Positions 59,801 through 64,000 of a stretch of 64,000 nt of DNA are shown here, in pieces. Source of the stretch: Gordionus sp. m RMFG-2023 (lineage: Eukaryota; Nematomorpha; Gordioida; Chordodea; Parachordodidae); contig NC_088778.1 in NCBI RefSeq assembly GCF_954871325.1, positions 27,823,120 to 27,887,119 of the forward strand, given 5' to 3'. The notes below the pieces were generated by a model. It saw only the letters and a list, made by a program, of their open reading frames with translations. It had not been told where the DNA came from and ran no database searches. A program made the position numbers and the translations under genes. Each line of letters begins with the position of its first letter. The stretch's first letter is position 1.

Positions 59801-61907
59801 TAATATTGTTTTCCAATAAAGGTTTTAATTTTTTTTCTATATCTAGAAAAATAAAAAGGTTATCTTGATTTAAATTTTAAAAAAATTTATTTTTATTAGT
59901 ACAAAAAAAATTGAAAAAAATCTTTTAGTCTTAGGATCCTTTTCTTCTATGTATTCTGCAATTATAATCTTTTTCAAGGCCCATTTAAAGAACTTTTTTC
60001 TAGTTGGTAAACGTTTTGATATAGTTTGATTCACCATTGTTTAAGTTATAGAAGGAAGGCAAAAAATCTGCATCAGCTTCAATTTTATTATTCAACCTAT
60101 TATGTATAAACTTTAAAGAAAATCTTCTTCCATTAGTTGGGTTGATTTTTAAAAACGGGATTAAGATTTTATCTAAGCCTCGTCACGTGGCAAATAGATG
60201 TCCGAACATTTCTGCCATGTATGAGCAAAATCTCCAGGCGACCATAATATTATTTTGGTTATGATTTAACCGGCCGTTTTTTAAAATCGACCCGTTACCA
60301 ACAGTAGACGTTGGCCTATTTGGTAAAACCTGATTTAAATCAATCGTAAAATATTTGTAATAAAATTGACTAATTTGTTTTTGCAAGCTCAGGCTCATTC
60401 CTTATTCTGAATGGCACCATGATTATTTTCACCTTCATCCACCAAATTATCCATTTACATTTTCTCCTTGTTCTTCATTACAATATGGGATGCGGTTGAC
60501 GTTATTAGGTATTTCAGCAGAACTGAATGATTAATTTTTTTTAAACCGATAGTGGTTTGAACAGCATTTATTTCTCTCCCATTCTATCATTTTTAAAAAA
60601 CATAAAAAAATATTTTCCATGAATCAAAAGAATTTTTATTCGGGGATGGGGGCAGGTGCAAAATTGGGGGGATGGGTCCTTATAATAAAATTGATGTCAT
60701 CTAAAAGTTTTCGAATATATAATCTTTTTGTTTTATATACCGTCGATATAAATAGTGGTTGAAAATATATAAGCATATTTTAATTAAATTTTTGAATATA
60801 TATATGGTAGGCAGACCTCCTTTGAGTCATTCTGGCAAATTCATACACAGGAAGAACAAGATGCTTGCCCACGCTCAACATTCTAGGGTTTCTATGAGTG
60901 GCGCAGGCGATTTAGCTTCCGGAAGCAAAAGTACATATTTTTTTTTTAACTCTCTCTTCCCTCTTAAATTGCTTTTAATTCACATTTTTTTCACAATACC
61001 TATTACTTTATAGCTCATGGTATCGAAGATTCCAATCCGCACCCGCAACTCGAGGACTACCTTAAAAAGCCGCACCAAACCAATAAGAGACGGCCTACCG
61101 ACCCCGTCGTTACGCTTTCTTCCCTCCTGGAAAGGGTACTAAACGAAATGAGGGAATTGCCTGACACTCAACCTTTCATCCATCCCGTCAATGTTAAGGT
61201 GGTACCGGATTATTATCAGGTTTTTTTAAAAAAAATATAAATTAAATATAAAGATTGGGTAATTTTTTTTCAAAAAAGTTATGAATAATAGTTAAGGCAG
61301 ATGATCTTGAGAAGCAAAATGGATAACCTCCTTTTTTCTACTTTTAGATTTATTTCGGTAGTAAATGCGGCTTTAATTGGGGTCCTGCATTTATCTAACA
61401 TATTTTTTTTCAAGCGGTTTGATAAAAAGAATTAAAGGATCGGGTCCGACATTTTGTTTTATGGATTATTTAAAAAAGTAACGTTATAATAGAGACCGGC
61501 CCTGGTTGAATTGGAATTCTGACCGGCGAGTTTTCGGTCAGACTCGGACCGGTCCATACGCTTTCTAGTTTTAGTAGAGTAATAAAATGAAGGATTATAA
61601 AAGGAACCGCTAATTCTCTGAGGTATTTTTTCTTTCTTGTATCTATCCTTCAACAAAATCGTTTTTTATATACCAATTATTTTAATGCGACTAACTTATT
61701 TGGTTATTTTTTTTAATCCAAAAAGTTCGTAGAAAAACCGATGGACCTTCAAACCATGCGTGCCAAATTGCACAAGCGCAAATACAGGTCGAGGGAAGAC
61801 TTTTTGGCGGACACCACCCAAATTGTGGAAAATAGCAGAATTTATAATGGGCTAAATCACCCCATCACTCGCACGGCAGAAAATATGCTAGAGTTGTGCG
61901 TTACCAG
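29763..61907 (+). CDS. TAF1: TFIID subunit TAF1 (TBP-associated factor 1), 3' end outside window
   Basis: Thirty exon segments encode about 1670 aa collinear with animal TAF1: N-terminal TAND-like motif, mid-N acidic/basic region, DUF3591 core, zinc knuckle and first bromodomain. TAF1 is the nuclear scaffold of TFIID; it binds TBP, TAF7 and promoter DNA, and its bromodomains bind acetyl-histone H4. Exon spans: 29763-29849, 29892-30009, 30055-30159, 30263-30414, 30459-30605, 30690-30809, 31797-31988, 32369-32597, 32724-32821, 33522-33596, 33922-34374, 35485-35623, 36304-36443, 36828-37028, 37182-37344, 39100-39292, 39488-39649, 40345-40592, 51625-51800, 53372-53589, 54556-54621, 55081-55186, 55531-55617, 56085-56394, 56482-56693, 57061-57191, 58504-58686, 60811-60930, 61014-61219, 61726-61907. 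Phases agree except between 37344 and 39100. The second bromodomain and acidic tail are missing from the window. Segments 29892 and 30055 are called exons 2a and 2b below. Confidence 0.93.
29892..30159 (+). CDS. TAF1: TAF1 exons 2a/2b
   Basis: It opens with [12 protein letters not shown], equal to the vertebrate DDECKKHLAGLGAL region. A 45-bp in-frame stretch with GT-AG borders (30010-30054) may be a tiny intron; without it [16 protein letters not shown] aligns with the conserved DAVDYSDINE. Because it has no stop, it could also be retained. The donor GAAG/GTTTTA leaves phase 1, matching the next exon. Confidence 0.75.
30263..30605 (+). CDS. TAF1: TAF1 exons 3-4
   Basis: Exon 3 (30263-30414) carries [15 protein letters not shown] and [11 protein letters not shown]. 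Exon 4 (30459-30605) carries [20 protein letters not shown] and the basic tract FSKRRRKI. Together they match the family block [20 protein letters not shown]...VWRSARRKRKKKH. The 44-bp intron between them has GTGTGT and TAG ends. Confidence 0.85.
30690..30809 (+). CDS. TAF1: TAF1 exon 5
   Basis: An acidic, poorly conserved segment ([17 protein letters not shown] to ELQIETDDE), placed by CAG acceptor, GT donor and phase 0 on both sides. The final TDDE joins EEMM of the next exon, like the vertebrate SDDEITMM. Confidence 0.65.
31425..31638. mobile_element. hAT-type MITE with perfect 13-bp inverted ends
   Basis: TAGAGGTGCAGTT at the left is exactly mirrored at the right (AACTGCACCTCTA). The interior has GGTTCGG/AACGGTT words; a decayed relative is at about 52200-52340. 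Flanks are T and A runs, so no duplication is visible. It lies in the TAF1 intron before exon 6. Confidence 0.7.
31797..31988 (+). CDS. TAF1: TAF1 exon 6
   Basis: [19 protein letters not shown] followed by an acidic, serine-rich tract ([20 protein letters not shown]). Phase 0 at both ends. The conserved family motif RYGPARLWYDML that should follow is not encoded here or in the next intron. Confidence 0.75.
32369..32821 (+). CDS. TAF1: TAF1 exons 7-8
   Basis: Exon 7 (32369-32597) has [12 protein letters not shown] and [20 protein letters not shown], matching VTQLHWEDDIIWDG and ASLAGWLPSSMTRN. Exon 8 (32724-32821) has [13 protein letters not shown] then [13 protein letters not shown], the second WED repeat. 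Joined in phase 1. Clearly GC-richer than exons 1-5. Confidence 0.9.
33522..33596 (+). CDS. TAF1: TAF1 exon 9
   Basis: [20 protein letters not shown], a short linker in phase 0 on both sides, with an A-rich AAAG acceptor and CCG/GTAATA donor. Weakly conserved in the family; placed by phase and position. Confidence 0.6.
33922..34374 (+). CDS. TAF1: TAF1 exon 10: DUF3591 core
   Basis: [13 protein letters not shown] aligns with the family's [32 protein letters not shown] and KKYSHGAL are near-identical to the DUF3591 signature [27 protein letters not shown]. An Asn/Ser/Gln-rich insertion lies between. The acceptor at 33920-33921 keeps phase 0; the exact start is moderately sure. Confidence 0.92.
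34504..34663. mobile_element. MITE family B copy 1
   Basis: A 160-bp element. Left TAAGATTGGCGATTCATTAA and right, read inward, TAGATTGGAGATTTATTTAT, with inner paired blocks CATAGGAGTCAGC and GCTGACTCCTA. Flanked by ATGGTA on both sides (6 bp). Copy 2 is at 35956. It lies in the intron after TAF1 exon 10. Confidence 0.65.
35485..35623 (+). CDS. TAF1: TAF1 exon 11
   Basis: [20 protein letters not shown] and [20 protein letters not shown] correspond almost residue by residue to the family core ([36 protein letters not shown]). The start is the TTTTTAG acceptor; the donor ATTG/GTTTGC leaves phase 1. Confidence 0.95.
35956..36150. mobile_element. MITE family B copy 2
   Basis: About 195 bp. TTGGCGATTCATTTATTAAA, then CACATAGGAGTCGGC on the left are mirrored by TTACTCCTATG and AATTGCCAATCTG on the right. 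It shares the layout of copy 1 at 34504. In the intron between TAF1 exons 11 and 12; about 150 bp separates it from exon 12. Confidence 0.6.
36304..36443 (+). CDS. TAF1: TAF1 exon 12
   Basis: [20 protein letters not shown] and [15 protein letters not shown] match the conserved MATKIKNYYKRKPGKD and [16 protein letters not shown]. It starts GT, completing the Gly codon from exon 11. Confidence 0.95.
36828..37028 (+). CDS. TAF1: TAF1 exon 13
   Basis: [40 protein letters not shown] and [15 protein letters not shown] match the winged-helix part of the TAF1 core that contacts DNA and TAF7. The donor is CAT/GTAAAA. Confidence 0.95.
37182..37344 (+). CDS. TAF1: TAF1 exon 14
   Basis: [20 protein letters not shown] and [20 protein letters not shown] follow the family order (VFIYRLFWKS...[29 protein letters not shown]). 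The only usable donor, GATATAG/GTTTCT, leaves phase 1, which does not fit exon 15. Confidence 0.9.
37675..37721 (-). other. tRNA-Ile-like 3' half (tRNA relic)
   Basis: The minus strand reads CTGATAACGCGAAGGTCGC then AAGTTCGAGACTCGTC. This has an Ile-type anticodon loop (CTGATAA, anticodon GAT), an anticodon-stem remnant, and a near-perfect B box (GTTCGAGAC) with a T-arm. The 5' half (D arm, A box) and acceptor stem are not recognisable. It is probably a tRNA pseudogene or the head of a tRNA-derived SINE, in the intron between TAF1 exons 14 and 15. Confidence 0.5.
39100..39292 (+). CDS. TAF1: TAF1 exon 15
   Basis: [20 protein letters not shown] and [20 protein letters not shown] match [20 protein letters not shown] and [23 protein letters not shown]. 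The TTTTCAG acceptor gives phase 0, conflicting with exon 14. The donor ACGG/GTAATT leaves phase 1. Confidence 0.9.
39488..39649 (+). CDS. TAF1: TAF1 exon 16
   Basis: A Gly/Ser then Glu-rich stretch, then [20 protein letters not shown] and [12 protein letters not shown], matching VRTAPWNTTRAFIAAMKGK and VTGVADPTG. It is read in phase 1 from the Gly codon split with exon 15. Confidence 0.92.
40345..40592 (+). CDS. TAF1: TAF1 exon 17
   Basis: [15 protein letters not shown], a Ser/Thr/Gln-rich loop, then [20 protein letters not shown] and RNFDVPEEE, nearly identical to [29 protein letters not shown]. Followed by the largest intron of the gene (about 11 kb). Confidence 0.95.
41533..43020 (-). 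CDS. piggyBac-family transposase, antisense in TAF1 intron
   Basis: A 495-codon uninterrupted frame. An acidic N-terminus is followed by the PGBD DDE domain. The catalytic aspartates sit in [29 protein letters not shown] and [37 protein letters not shown] follows as usual. The C-terminal Cys-rich finger that most piggyBac transposases carry is missing: the frame stops soon after LLAFRREV, so the protein is shorter than the usual 550-600 aa. TTAA-flanked ends were not found with certainty; TTAACGGTGCATATATGCAC at 43499 could be one terminus, and a 13-bp inverted repeat (AAACATACCATTT) lies just 3' of the ORF. The intact frame suggests a fairly recent insertion. Confidence 0.9.
   Translation of the reverse strand: MKRFLTIEQALAQLFEEEPIEERDMDIIPPNPSAVSDEEDFDENDLTNVGVLPSDTAGELEIHNSVDDDLPEPYSTRSYSRISHNLKWRKTDAIYSSSPFNGEKEDVIKLENDLHGKSPSDIFCLIFDEDLYSLIVEQSNIYAKQMNRPNICITIQDIQRFIGILLFTGYHSLPQERMYWSNDSDISIPIIRDTMTQLQFRNLKYNIHLADNTKIDIHDRFYKVRPYINILNNKFQQFGIFKHHLSIDEQMIPYRGRHSCKMFIKGKPIRFGYKSWILASSDGYVFSFDIYQGKSENKYEYGLGGNVIIKLLKALQKPNYHKIYFDNFFTSFKLLSYLKQMGYFATGTVRDNRIEHCPVESIKVVAKKERGYYDYRFEKLNEIFVVRWNDNSVVTVASTCHTISLLSNVSRYSKKISSKIKIPQPNMVTAYNKHMGGVDLCDNLISTYRIKIRGKKWWWPIFTNFIDVALVNSWKIWKFVNRDDKKSLLAFRREV
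43610..43937. mobile_element. hAT MITE, family A copy 3
   Basis: A 328-bp element flanked by ATTTTGAC (43602-43609) and ATTTTGAT (43938-43945). Left TAGACGCTGCAATGGGCGGG, right inward TAATGTCTAAAATGGGTGGG. The core TTTCATAATATTTGCATATT matches the copies at 7887 and 18956. It lies in the long TAF1 intron. Confidence 0.7.
44469..48477. mobile_element. 4-kb DNA element with about 1.1-kb inverted arms (foldback/MULE-like)
   Basis: Arms about 44469-46055 and 47370-48477 are inverted copies. For example AACACACGACACTTTCTTCC at 45740 is mirrored near 47655, GGCGCCAAAAATA at 44738 near 48225, and ACTGATAAACC ends both sides. The left arm contains about 450 bp more (roughly 44840-45270). Termini read GGTCCTTGAAGTTGC and, inward, GGTGAAGTTGGCCCC, with C/G runs just inside. 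Long inverted arms with a short interior are typical of foldback, NOF and some MULE elements. The interior (46056-47370) keeps a coding remnant on the minus strand. No target duplication was found. Confidence 0.75.
46964..47290 (-). pseudogene. Transposon-encoded protein fragment inside the 4-kb long-TIR element
   Basis: An open frame of about 109 codons without an upstream Met, ending at 46964. It contains [20 protein letters not shown] and [20 protein letters not shown], then [16 protein letters not shown] and [12 protein letters not shown]. The order LW..V(M/L)...SSAxVExxFxxLKxxxF...LPxxxxxFxxxH is, from memory, a C-terminal module of transposon-encoded proteins in insects and cnidarians. 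The catalytic core is not seen here. Likely the decayed transposase of this element. Confidence 0.45.
48478..50544. other. Intronic AT-rich stretch
   Basis: No coding similarity or bounded repeat seen. At about 48961-49020 a near-palindrome (AAAAGTAATAATATTATTAA mirrored by TTTAATAAAATCTAATTAAT) is probably an A/T-rich small inverted repeat of unclear origin. Confidence 0.35.
50545..50779. mobile_element. MITE family C copy 1
   Basis: About 235 bp. Left CACGATTTAACAGCTGATCG is mirrored at the right (CGATCAGCTGTTAAATCGTG, 50732-50752); outer parts carry GGGATCCGATC-like sequence. The A/T-rich core contains GATCTCAT/ATGAGATC. Copy 2 is at 58106. Target duplication not resolved. Confidence 0.7.
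50890..51154. mobile_element. MITE family D with internal TTCC microsatellite
   Basis: Ends GCGCACAAATTGAACGTTTC and, read inward from the right, GTGAGCACAAATTGAACGTT. Inner blocks AACGCAAATAA and TTATTTGCGTTTTGAAACGC are also inverted. The right arm is split by a TTCC tandem array of about 14-15 units (about 51074-51131). Fragments of the family may be at positions 1-70 and 10010-10070. In the long TAF1 intron. Confidence 0.7.
51074..51131. repeat. TTCC tetranucleotide microsatellite
   Basis: An uninterrupted CTTC/TTCC tandem array of about 58 bp inside the right arm of a MITE. Its purity suggests recent expansion and likely length polymorphism. Confidence 0.9.
51625..51800 (+). CDS. TAF1: TAF1 exon 18
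   Basis: [39 protein letters not shown] and [11 protein letters not shown] are nearly identical to [20 protein letters not shown] and following residues. The AAAAG acceptor gives phase 0, the donor AATAG/GTTTAT phase 2. Confidence 0.95.
53372..53589 (+). CDS. TAF1: TAF1 exon 19
   Basis: [20 protein letters not shown] and [19 protein letters not shown] match the conserved acidic stretch and [20 protein letters not shown] Lys-rich tail follows. Ends in phase 1 at AAAAAAA/GTAATA. Confidence 0.95.
54556..54621 (+). CDS. TAF1: TAF1 exon 20 (66 bp)
   Basis: [20 protein letters not shown] then E-G matches the family's GRCLKIYRTFRDEEG. A short exon that long-ORF searches would miss; phases fit both neighbours. 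Confidence 0.85.
54630..54855. mobile_element. MITE family E copy 1, with tRNA-promoter-like core
   Basis: Ends CAGTGCAAAATCGCC and, inward, CAGTGTGGGAGATGTAAAAT, both leading into CATTTGAGTCGATTTTTAAA. The core, at about 54728-54772, reads GATGGCTCAATGGTTTGGAC then ATTTATTAGCGAAATTTCGA, with a good A-box match (TGGCTCAATGG) and a weak B-box match (ATTTCGAGGC) about 30 bases apart. It begins 8 bp past the exon 20 splice donor. Confidence 0.7.
55081..55186 (+). CDS. TAF1: TAF1 exon 21
   Basis: [20 protein letters not shown] and [14 protein letters not shown] match [20 protein letters not shown] and IRTTKDEEFIRKF. It completes the Gly codon from exon 20 and leaves phase 2. Confidence 0.93.
55531..55617 (+). 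CDS. TAF1: TAF1 exon 22
   Basis: [20 protein letters not shown] then KRLRAKEE matches [24 protein letters not shown], the basic helix before the zinc knuckle. The acceptor follows a C-run plus ACC repeats. Confidence 0.9.
56085..56394 (+). CDS. TAF1: TAF1 exon 23
   Basis: [14 protein letters not shown], then a Lys/Gly-rich and Asp/Gly-rich linker to [11 protein letters not shown], much longer than the vertebrate linker between helix and knuckle. Acceptor ambiguous: AG at 56084 or 56090 both keep phase 2. Phase 0 at the AGG/GTAGCC donor. Confidence 0.8.
56482..56693 (+). CDS. TAF1: TAF1 exon 24: zinc knuckle
   Basis: [20 protein letters not shown] is the TAF1 CCHC zinc knuckle (C-x2-C-x4-H-x5-C), needed for promoter DNA binding. 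[16 protein letters not shown] and [14 protein letters not shown] follow, as in the family. The donor GAACA/GTTTTG leaves phase 2. Confidence 0.95.
57061..57191 (+). CDS. TAF1: TAF1 exon 25
   Basis: [20 protein letters not shown] matches [20 protein letters not shown]. A Lys-rich stretch follows. The donor ATAAAA/GTTTGC is chosen before an in-frame stop because it leaves phase 1 as exon 26 needs. Confidence 0.85.
57365..57563. mobile_element. MITE family E copy 2, perfect 8-bp duplication
   Basis: A 199-bp element flanked by CAGTAAAT (57357-57364 and 57564-57571). Ends AAGTGCTGTTAAACGG and, inward, ATAGTGTTGTAAAACGG, then GCTCGATTT/GAGCCGATTTTT. The tRNA-like core lies in reverse orientation at about 57405-57470. 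It fits hAT. Confidence 0.85.
58106..58296. mobile_element. MITE family C copy 2
   Basis: About 190 bp. GGATTCATATTGGGATCCGA and ACTTAACAGCTGATCGAT on the left mirror ATCAGCTGTTAAATCGTGTT and TACTATGAATTC on the right. Collinear with the copy at 50545. In the TAF1 intron between exons 25 and 26. Confidence 0.7.
58504..58686 (+). CDS. TAF1: TAF1 exon 26 (basic, His-rich linker)
   Basis: [40 protein letters not shown] and [13 protein letters not shown]. Not conserved in the family, but composition is clearly coding (GC-rich third positions against a poor background) and both phases fit. Confidence 0.7.
60129..60312. mobile_element. MITE family E copy 3 (degenerate)
   Basis: GGGTTGATTTTTAAAAACGGG on the left is mirrored by CCGTTTTTTAAAATCGACCC on the right. 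The tRNA-like core is in reverse orientation (ACATGGCAGAAATGTTCGGA read on the minus strand). Target duplication lost. Between TAF1 exons 26 and 27. Confidence 0.6.
60811..60930 (+). CDS. TAF1: TAF1 exon 27
   Basis: [20 protein letters not shown] and [11 protein letters not shown] linker specific to this lineage, placed by phase 1 at both ends and by GC-rich codon use. The acceptor is GGTAG at 60810. Confidence 0.65.
61014..61219 (+). CDS. TAF1: TAF1 exon 28: start of bromodomain 1
   Basis: [40 protein letters not shown] and VPDYYQ match [43 protein letters not shown]: helix Z and the ZA loop of bromodomain 1. Phase 0 at CAG/GTTTTT. Confidence 0.95.
61726..61907 (+). CDS. TAF1: TAF1 exon 29: rest of bromodomain 1
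   Basis: [40 protein letters not shown] and [18 protein letters not shown] match the PMDLQTL...NSATYNGPKHSLT family pattern. The acetyl-lysine-anchoring Asn (IYNG) is present. The donor TTACCAG/GTTTCT leaves phase 2. The next exon was not identified. Confidence 0.95.
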
Positions 61908-62081
61908 GTTTCTTTCATATTGAATAATATATTTTGTTATTAGTTAGTTTGAAAAAAAGAGAATATGTATGATAAATTTCAGAGACCTGCAGATACGGCC
62001 CCAACCTTGGCTCATAAATCTGAATATACCAGGGCGTGTAATGTTTTAAAAATACTCTGATCAAAATATACTCCAATATTT

Positions 62082-62443
62082 AGTGATATTGACGTTTATG
62101 ACTGACGTGCATATATTAAATATTATATTTTTTAGTGATATTAACGTTTATGACTGACATATAAATATGAAATATAATAAATTTAGTGATATTGGCATTT
62201 ATAACTGACGTATGAATAATAAATATTATTTTTTCTATATCCTATGATACTTAAGGCAATTTTGCCTTATTCTCTTTAGAAAATATTAGATTTAATATTA
62301 AGTGTTAAAAATTTATATATTTATTTAAGGTTTAATTCGAAAATCTATATCCTATGATATTTAAGGTAATTTTGCCTTATAATCTTTAGATTTAATATTA
62401 ACTGTTAAAAATTTATATATTTATTTAAGGTTTAATTCGAAAA
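62082..62443. repeat. Two tandem-repeat blocks
   Basis: 62082-62230 holds three diverged units of about 60 bp beginning TTTAGTGATATTGACGTTTA. From 62238 to 62443 a unit of about 104 bp (CTATATCCTATGATA... to GGTTTAATTCGAAAA) occurs twice; the second unit is the outer end of the palindrome's left arm. Confidence 0.8.
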
Positions 62444-62580
62444 TATCAAAGATTAACATATAAATCTTGCACTATCTATTATCACGTTACTGCTCAAAGT
62501 TAGAAACAATTTTCAGAATAATTTATTAAAATCCTTTATTTAATTTGTAAATATAAAGATCAAAAAAATCAATTAATAAT

Positions 62581-62668
62581 ATATGCGATATAAATAATAT
62601 ATGCGATATAAATAATATATGCGATATAAATAATATATGCGATATAAATAATATATGCGATATAAATA
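62581..62668. repeat. 18-bp satellite, about five units
   Basis: The unit ATATGCGATATAAATAAT is repeated with no visible change in the palindrome's left arm. The right arm has a single unit (near 63380-63400). Confidence 0.9.
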
Positions 62669-62989
62669 TTAATTAAAATTAATTATGCGATCAAAATGTT
62701 CGCTATGATTTATTAAATAAATATTTACATTAAATTTTTTAATATTGCTTAATTTTTTAATGGGCATATAGTATGCCCATTTATAAATAGTATGTATTAA
62801 AATATTTGTCTGGAGCATAGTTGCCATTGCAACTATCTCCACCTCTGTACCATAAACGGCATTTTGAGCCATGCCCGTCCTCTCCAGGTACGCGTCAACG
62901 GGTTCTCCCAGAAACCCCTCCATCTGCTCTGCCACGTCTTTACTTTTCATAAAGCGCACACATTTGATCTCAAGAAGTGATAGTGGCAT
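62669..62989 (-). pseudogene. OTU-like cysteine protease, C-terminal half (left arm)
   Basis: A 106-codon frame. KDVAEQMEGFLGEPVDAYLE, YGTEVEIVAMATMLQTNILI and NIYLINHSEHFDRI follow the OTU domain order: acidic helix with AYL, the (W/Y)GxxxEIxAxAxxLxxNI block, and the final strand with the catalytic His (HF/YD). The N-terminal half with the catalytic Asp and Cys (DGxC) is not encoded nearby, and the palindrome centre leaves no room for it. OTU proteases cleave ubiquitin chains; similar domains also ride on transposons. Likely inactive. Confidence 0.65.
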
Positions 62990-63099
62990 TCATCCTCGCA
63001 AATTTCTTTGCTTATACATCTATAATAATTATTAACAATTCAATTTATTTTAATTATCCATACCTGAAAAGACAATTACCATCGCCAATTATCCTTTCA

Positions 63100-63385
63100 G
63101 AAAAGTAAAGACGTGGCAGAGCAGATGGAGGGGTTTCTGGGAGAATCCGTTGACGCGTACCTGGAGAAGACGGGCATGGCTCAAAATGCCGTTTATGGTA
63201 CAGAGGTGGAGATAGTTGCAATGGCAACTATGCTCCAGACAAATATTTTAATACATACTATTTATAAATGGGCATACTATATGCCCATTTAAAAATTAAG
63301 TAATATTAAAAAATTTAATGTAAATATTTATTTAATAAATCATAGCGAACATTTTGATCGCATAATTAATTTTAATTATTATTTA
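63100..63385 (+). pseudogene. OTU-like fragment, right-arm copy
   Basis: It encodes the same residues as the left-arm copy (KDVAEQMEGFLGESVDAYLE, YGTEVEIVAMATMLQTNILI), with two conservative differences seen (P to S, R to K), and is interrupted by a stop after MPI. An acceptor-like TTTCAG immediately precedes it at 63099, perhaps the original intron border of the source gene. Confidence 0.6.
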
Positions 63386-63648
63386 TATCGCATATATTAT
63401 TAATTGATTTTTTTGATCTTTATATTTACAAATTAAATAAAGGATTTTAATAAATTATTCTGAAAATTGTTTCTAACTTTGAGCAGTAATGTGATAATAG
63501 ATAGTGCAAGATTTATATGTTAATCTTTGATATTTTCGAATTCAACCTTAAATAAATATATAAATTTTTAACAGTTAATATTAAATCTAAAGATTATAAG
63601 GCAAAAATACCTTAAATATCATAGGATATAGATTTTCGAATTAAACCT

Positions 63649-64000
63649 TTCTCATATACCCCACCAGAGTATTGAAGGGTTTATATTGTAAGAAATGCAA
63701 TTTCTTCATTAAAAATTTTATTTTAAATAACTAAACTTCTTTTATATTTTTTTATATATTATCCCCTGACTTTGGTAGCAATTACTCTCCCTACTTTCTT
63801 AATCTTATCAGTTTGTATTTTATTTAATGTTTTCTAGAAATTTCCTCACAAAATTAAAAATTATAGTAACTTAACTCTTATTATAATTTGTCAATTGTAA
63901 CATATTACCCCCTTGTGAGTCTTTTCTCCTTGGTAATTATTACCTTCTGGAAGACATCTTTCTTTTGGAAACCATTTCTATTGGGTAATCTCTAGAATTC
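63649..64000. other. AT-rich end of window
   Basis: No exon recognised. TAF1's second bromodomain would be expected further right. Confidence 0.3.

Larger units (their letters stand above)
62327..63648. repeat. 1.3-kb palindrome with two OTU gene fragments
   Basis: The left arm (62327-62948) and right arm (63100-63648) are inverted copies with few differences, around a 151-bp unique centre. Subtracting four extra units of an 18-bp repeat in the left arm, the arms are almost exactly equal in length (about 550 bp). Each carries the same C-terminal OTU-domain fragment, reading away from the centre. It may be a recent inverted duplication or the arms of a long-TIR transposon. Confidence 0.85.

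Noticed and set aside
61982-62050. Possible TAF1 exon 30 after TTTCAG
   Set aside because: Phase fits, but the residues (DLQIRPQPWLINL) do not match the helix after bromodomain 1 and an early stop follows; more likely repeat-derived.
1-64000. CRISPR array, operon-like system or integrated virus
   Set aside because: No regular spacer-repeat array, no clustered intronless genes, and no capsid, envelope, integrase or LTR signature was seen; the inverted-repeat elements are explained as DNA transposons.

Overview
This is a eukaryotic, almost certainly metazoan, nuclear window. It is very AT-rich (roughly three quarters A+T by eye), with split genes, GT-AG introns of very different sizes and dense, mostly short DNA transposons. 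I cannot name the species. A TAF1 gene with an animal-type zinc knuckle and bromodomain, and a mitochondrial L22 gene, fit an invertebrate.

Three host genes can be supported. At the left, a GPATCH4-like G-patch gene (minus, starting at 2532) and the mitochondrial ribosomal protein gene MRPL22 (plus, 2810-9267) stand head to head about 280 bp apart and probably share a promoter. The reconstructed MRPL22 reading frame is in phase over seven exons and gives about 205 aa, the usual family size; its introns hold a LINE remnant, a hAT-like transposase remnant and several MITEs. Region 9.3-27.9 kb is gene-poor. It holds two 1.2-kb elements with 8-bp target duplications and a curious GC-rich triple hairpin, a 1.9-kb inverted-repeat element with a small hAT nested in it, other hAT-type MITEs, and one intronless very basic ORF (20452-20862, minus) that may be linker-histone-like.

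From 29.76 kb to beyond 61.9 kb runs one large plus-strand gene, TAF1, the TFIID scaffold subunit. Thirty exon segments are placed, covering the N-terminal TAND-like motif, the large DUF3591 core, the zinc knuckle and the first bromodomain; the second bromodomain and acidic tail are not in the window. Almost every splice phase agrees; the exon 14/15 junction does not. A 5'-truncated LINE lies antisense within about 25 bp of the TAF1 start codon. One 11-kb intron contains an antisense piggyBac transposase ORF with its catalytic aspartates, a 4-kb element with about 1-kb inverted arms, and smaller MITEs. A further MITE sits 8 bp past a splice donor, and one MITE family carries a tRNA-promoter-like core.

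The right end (62.3-63.65 kb) is a 1.3-kb palindrome of two diverging copies of the C-terminal half of an OTU cysteine-protease domain, with an 18-bp satellite expanded in only one arm. I saw no CRISPR array, rRNA, intact tRNA, retroviral or Polinton-like element.
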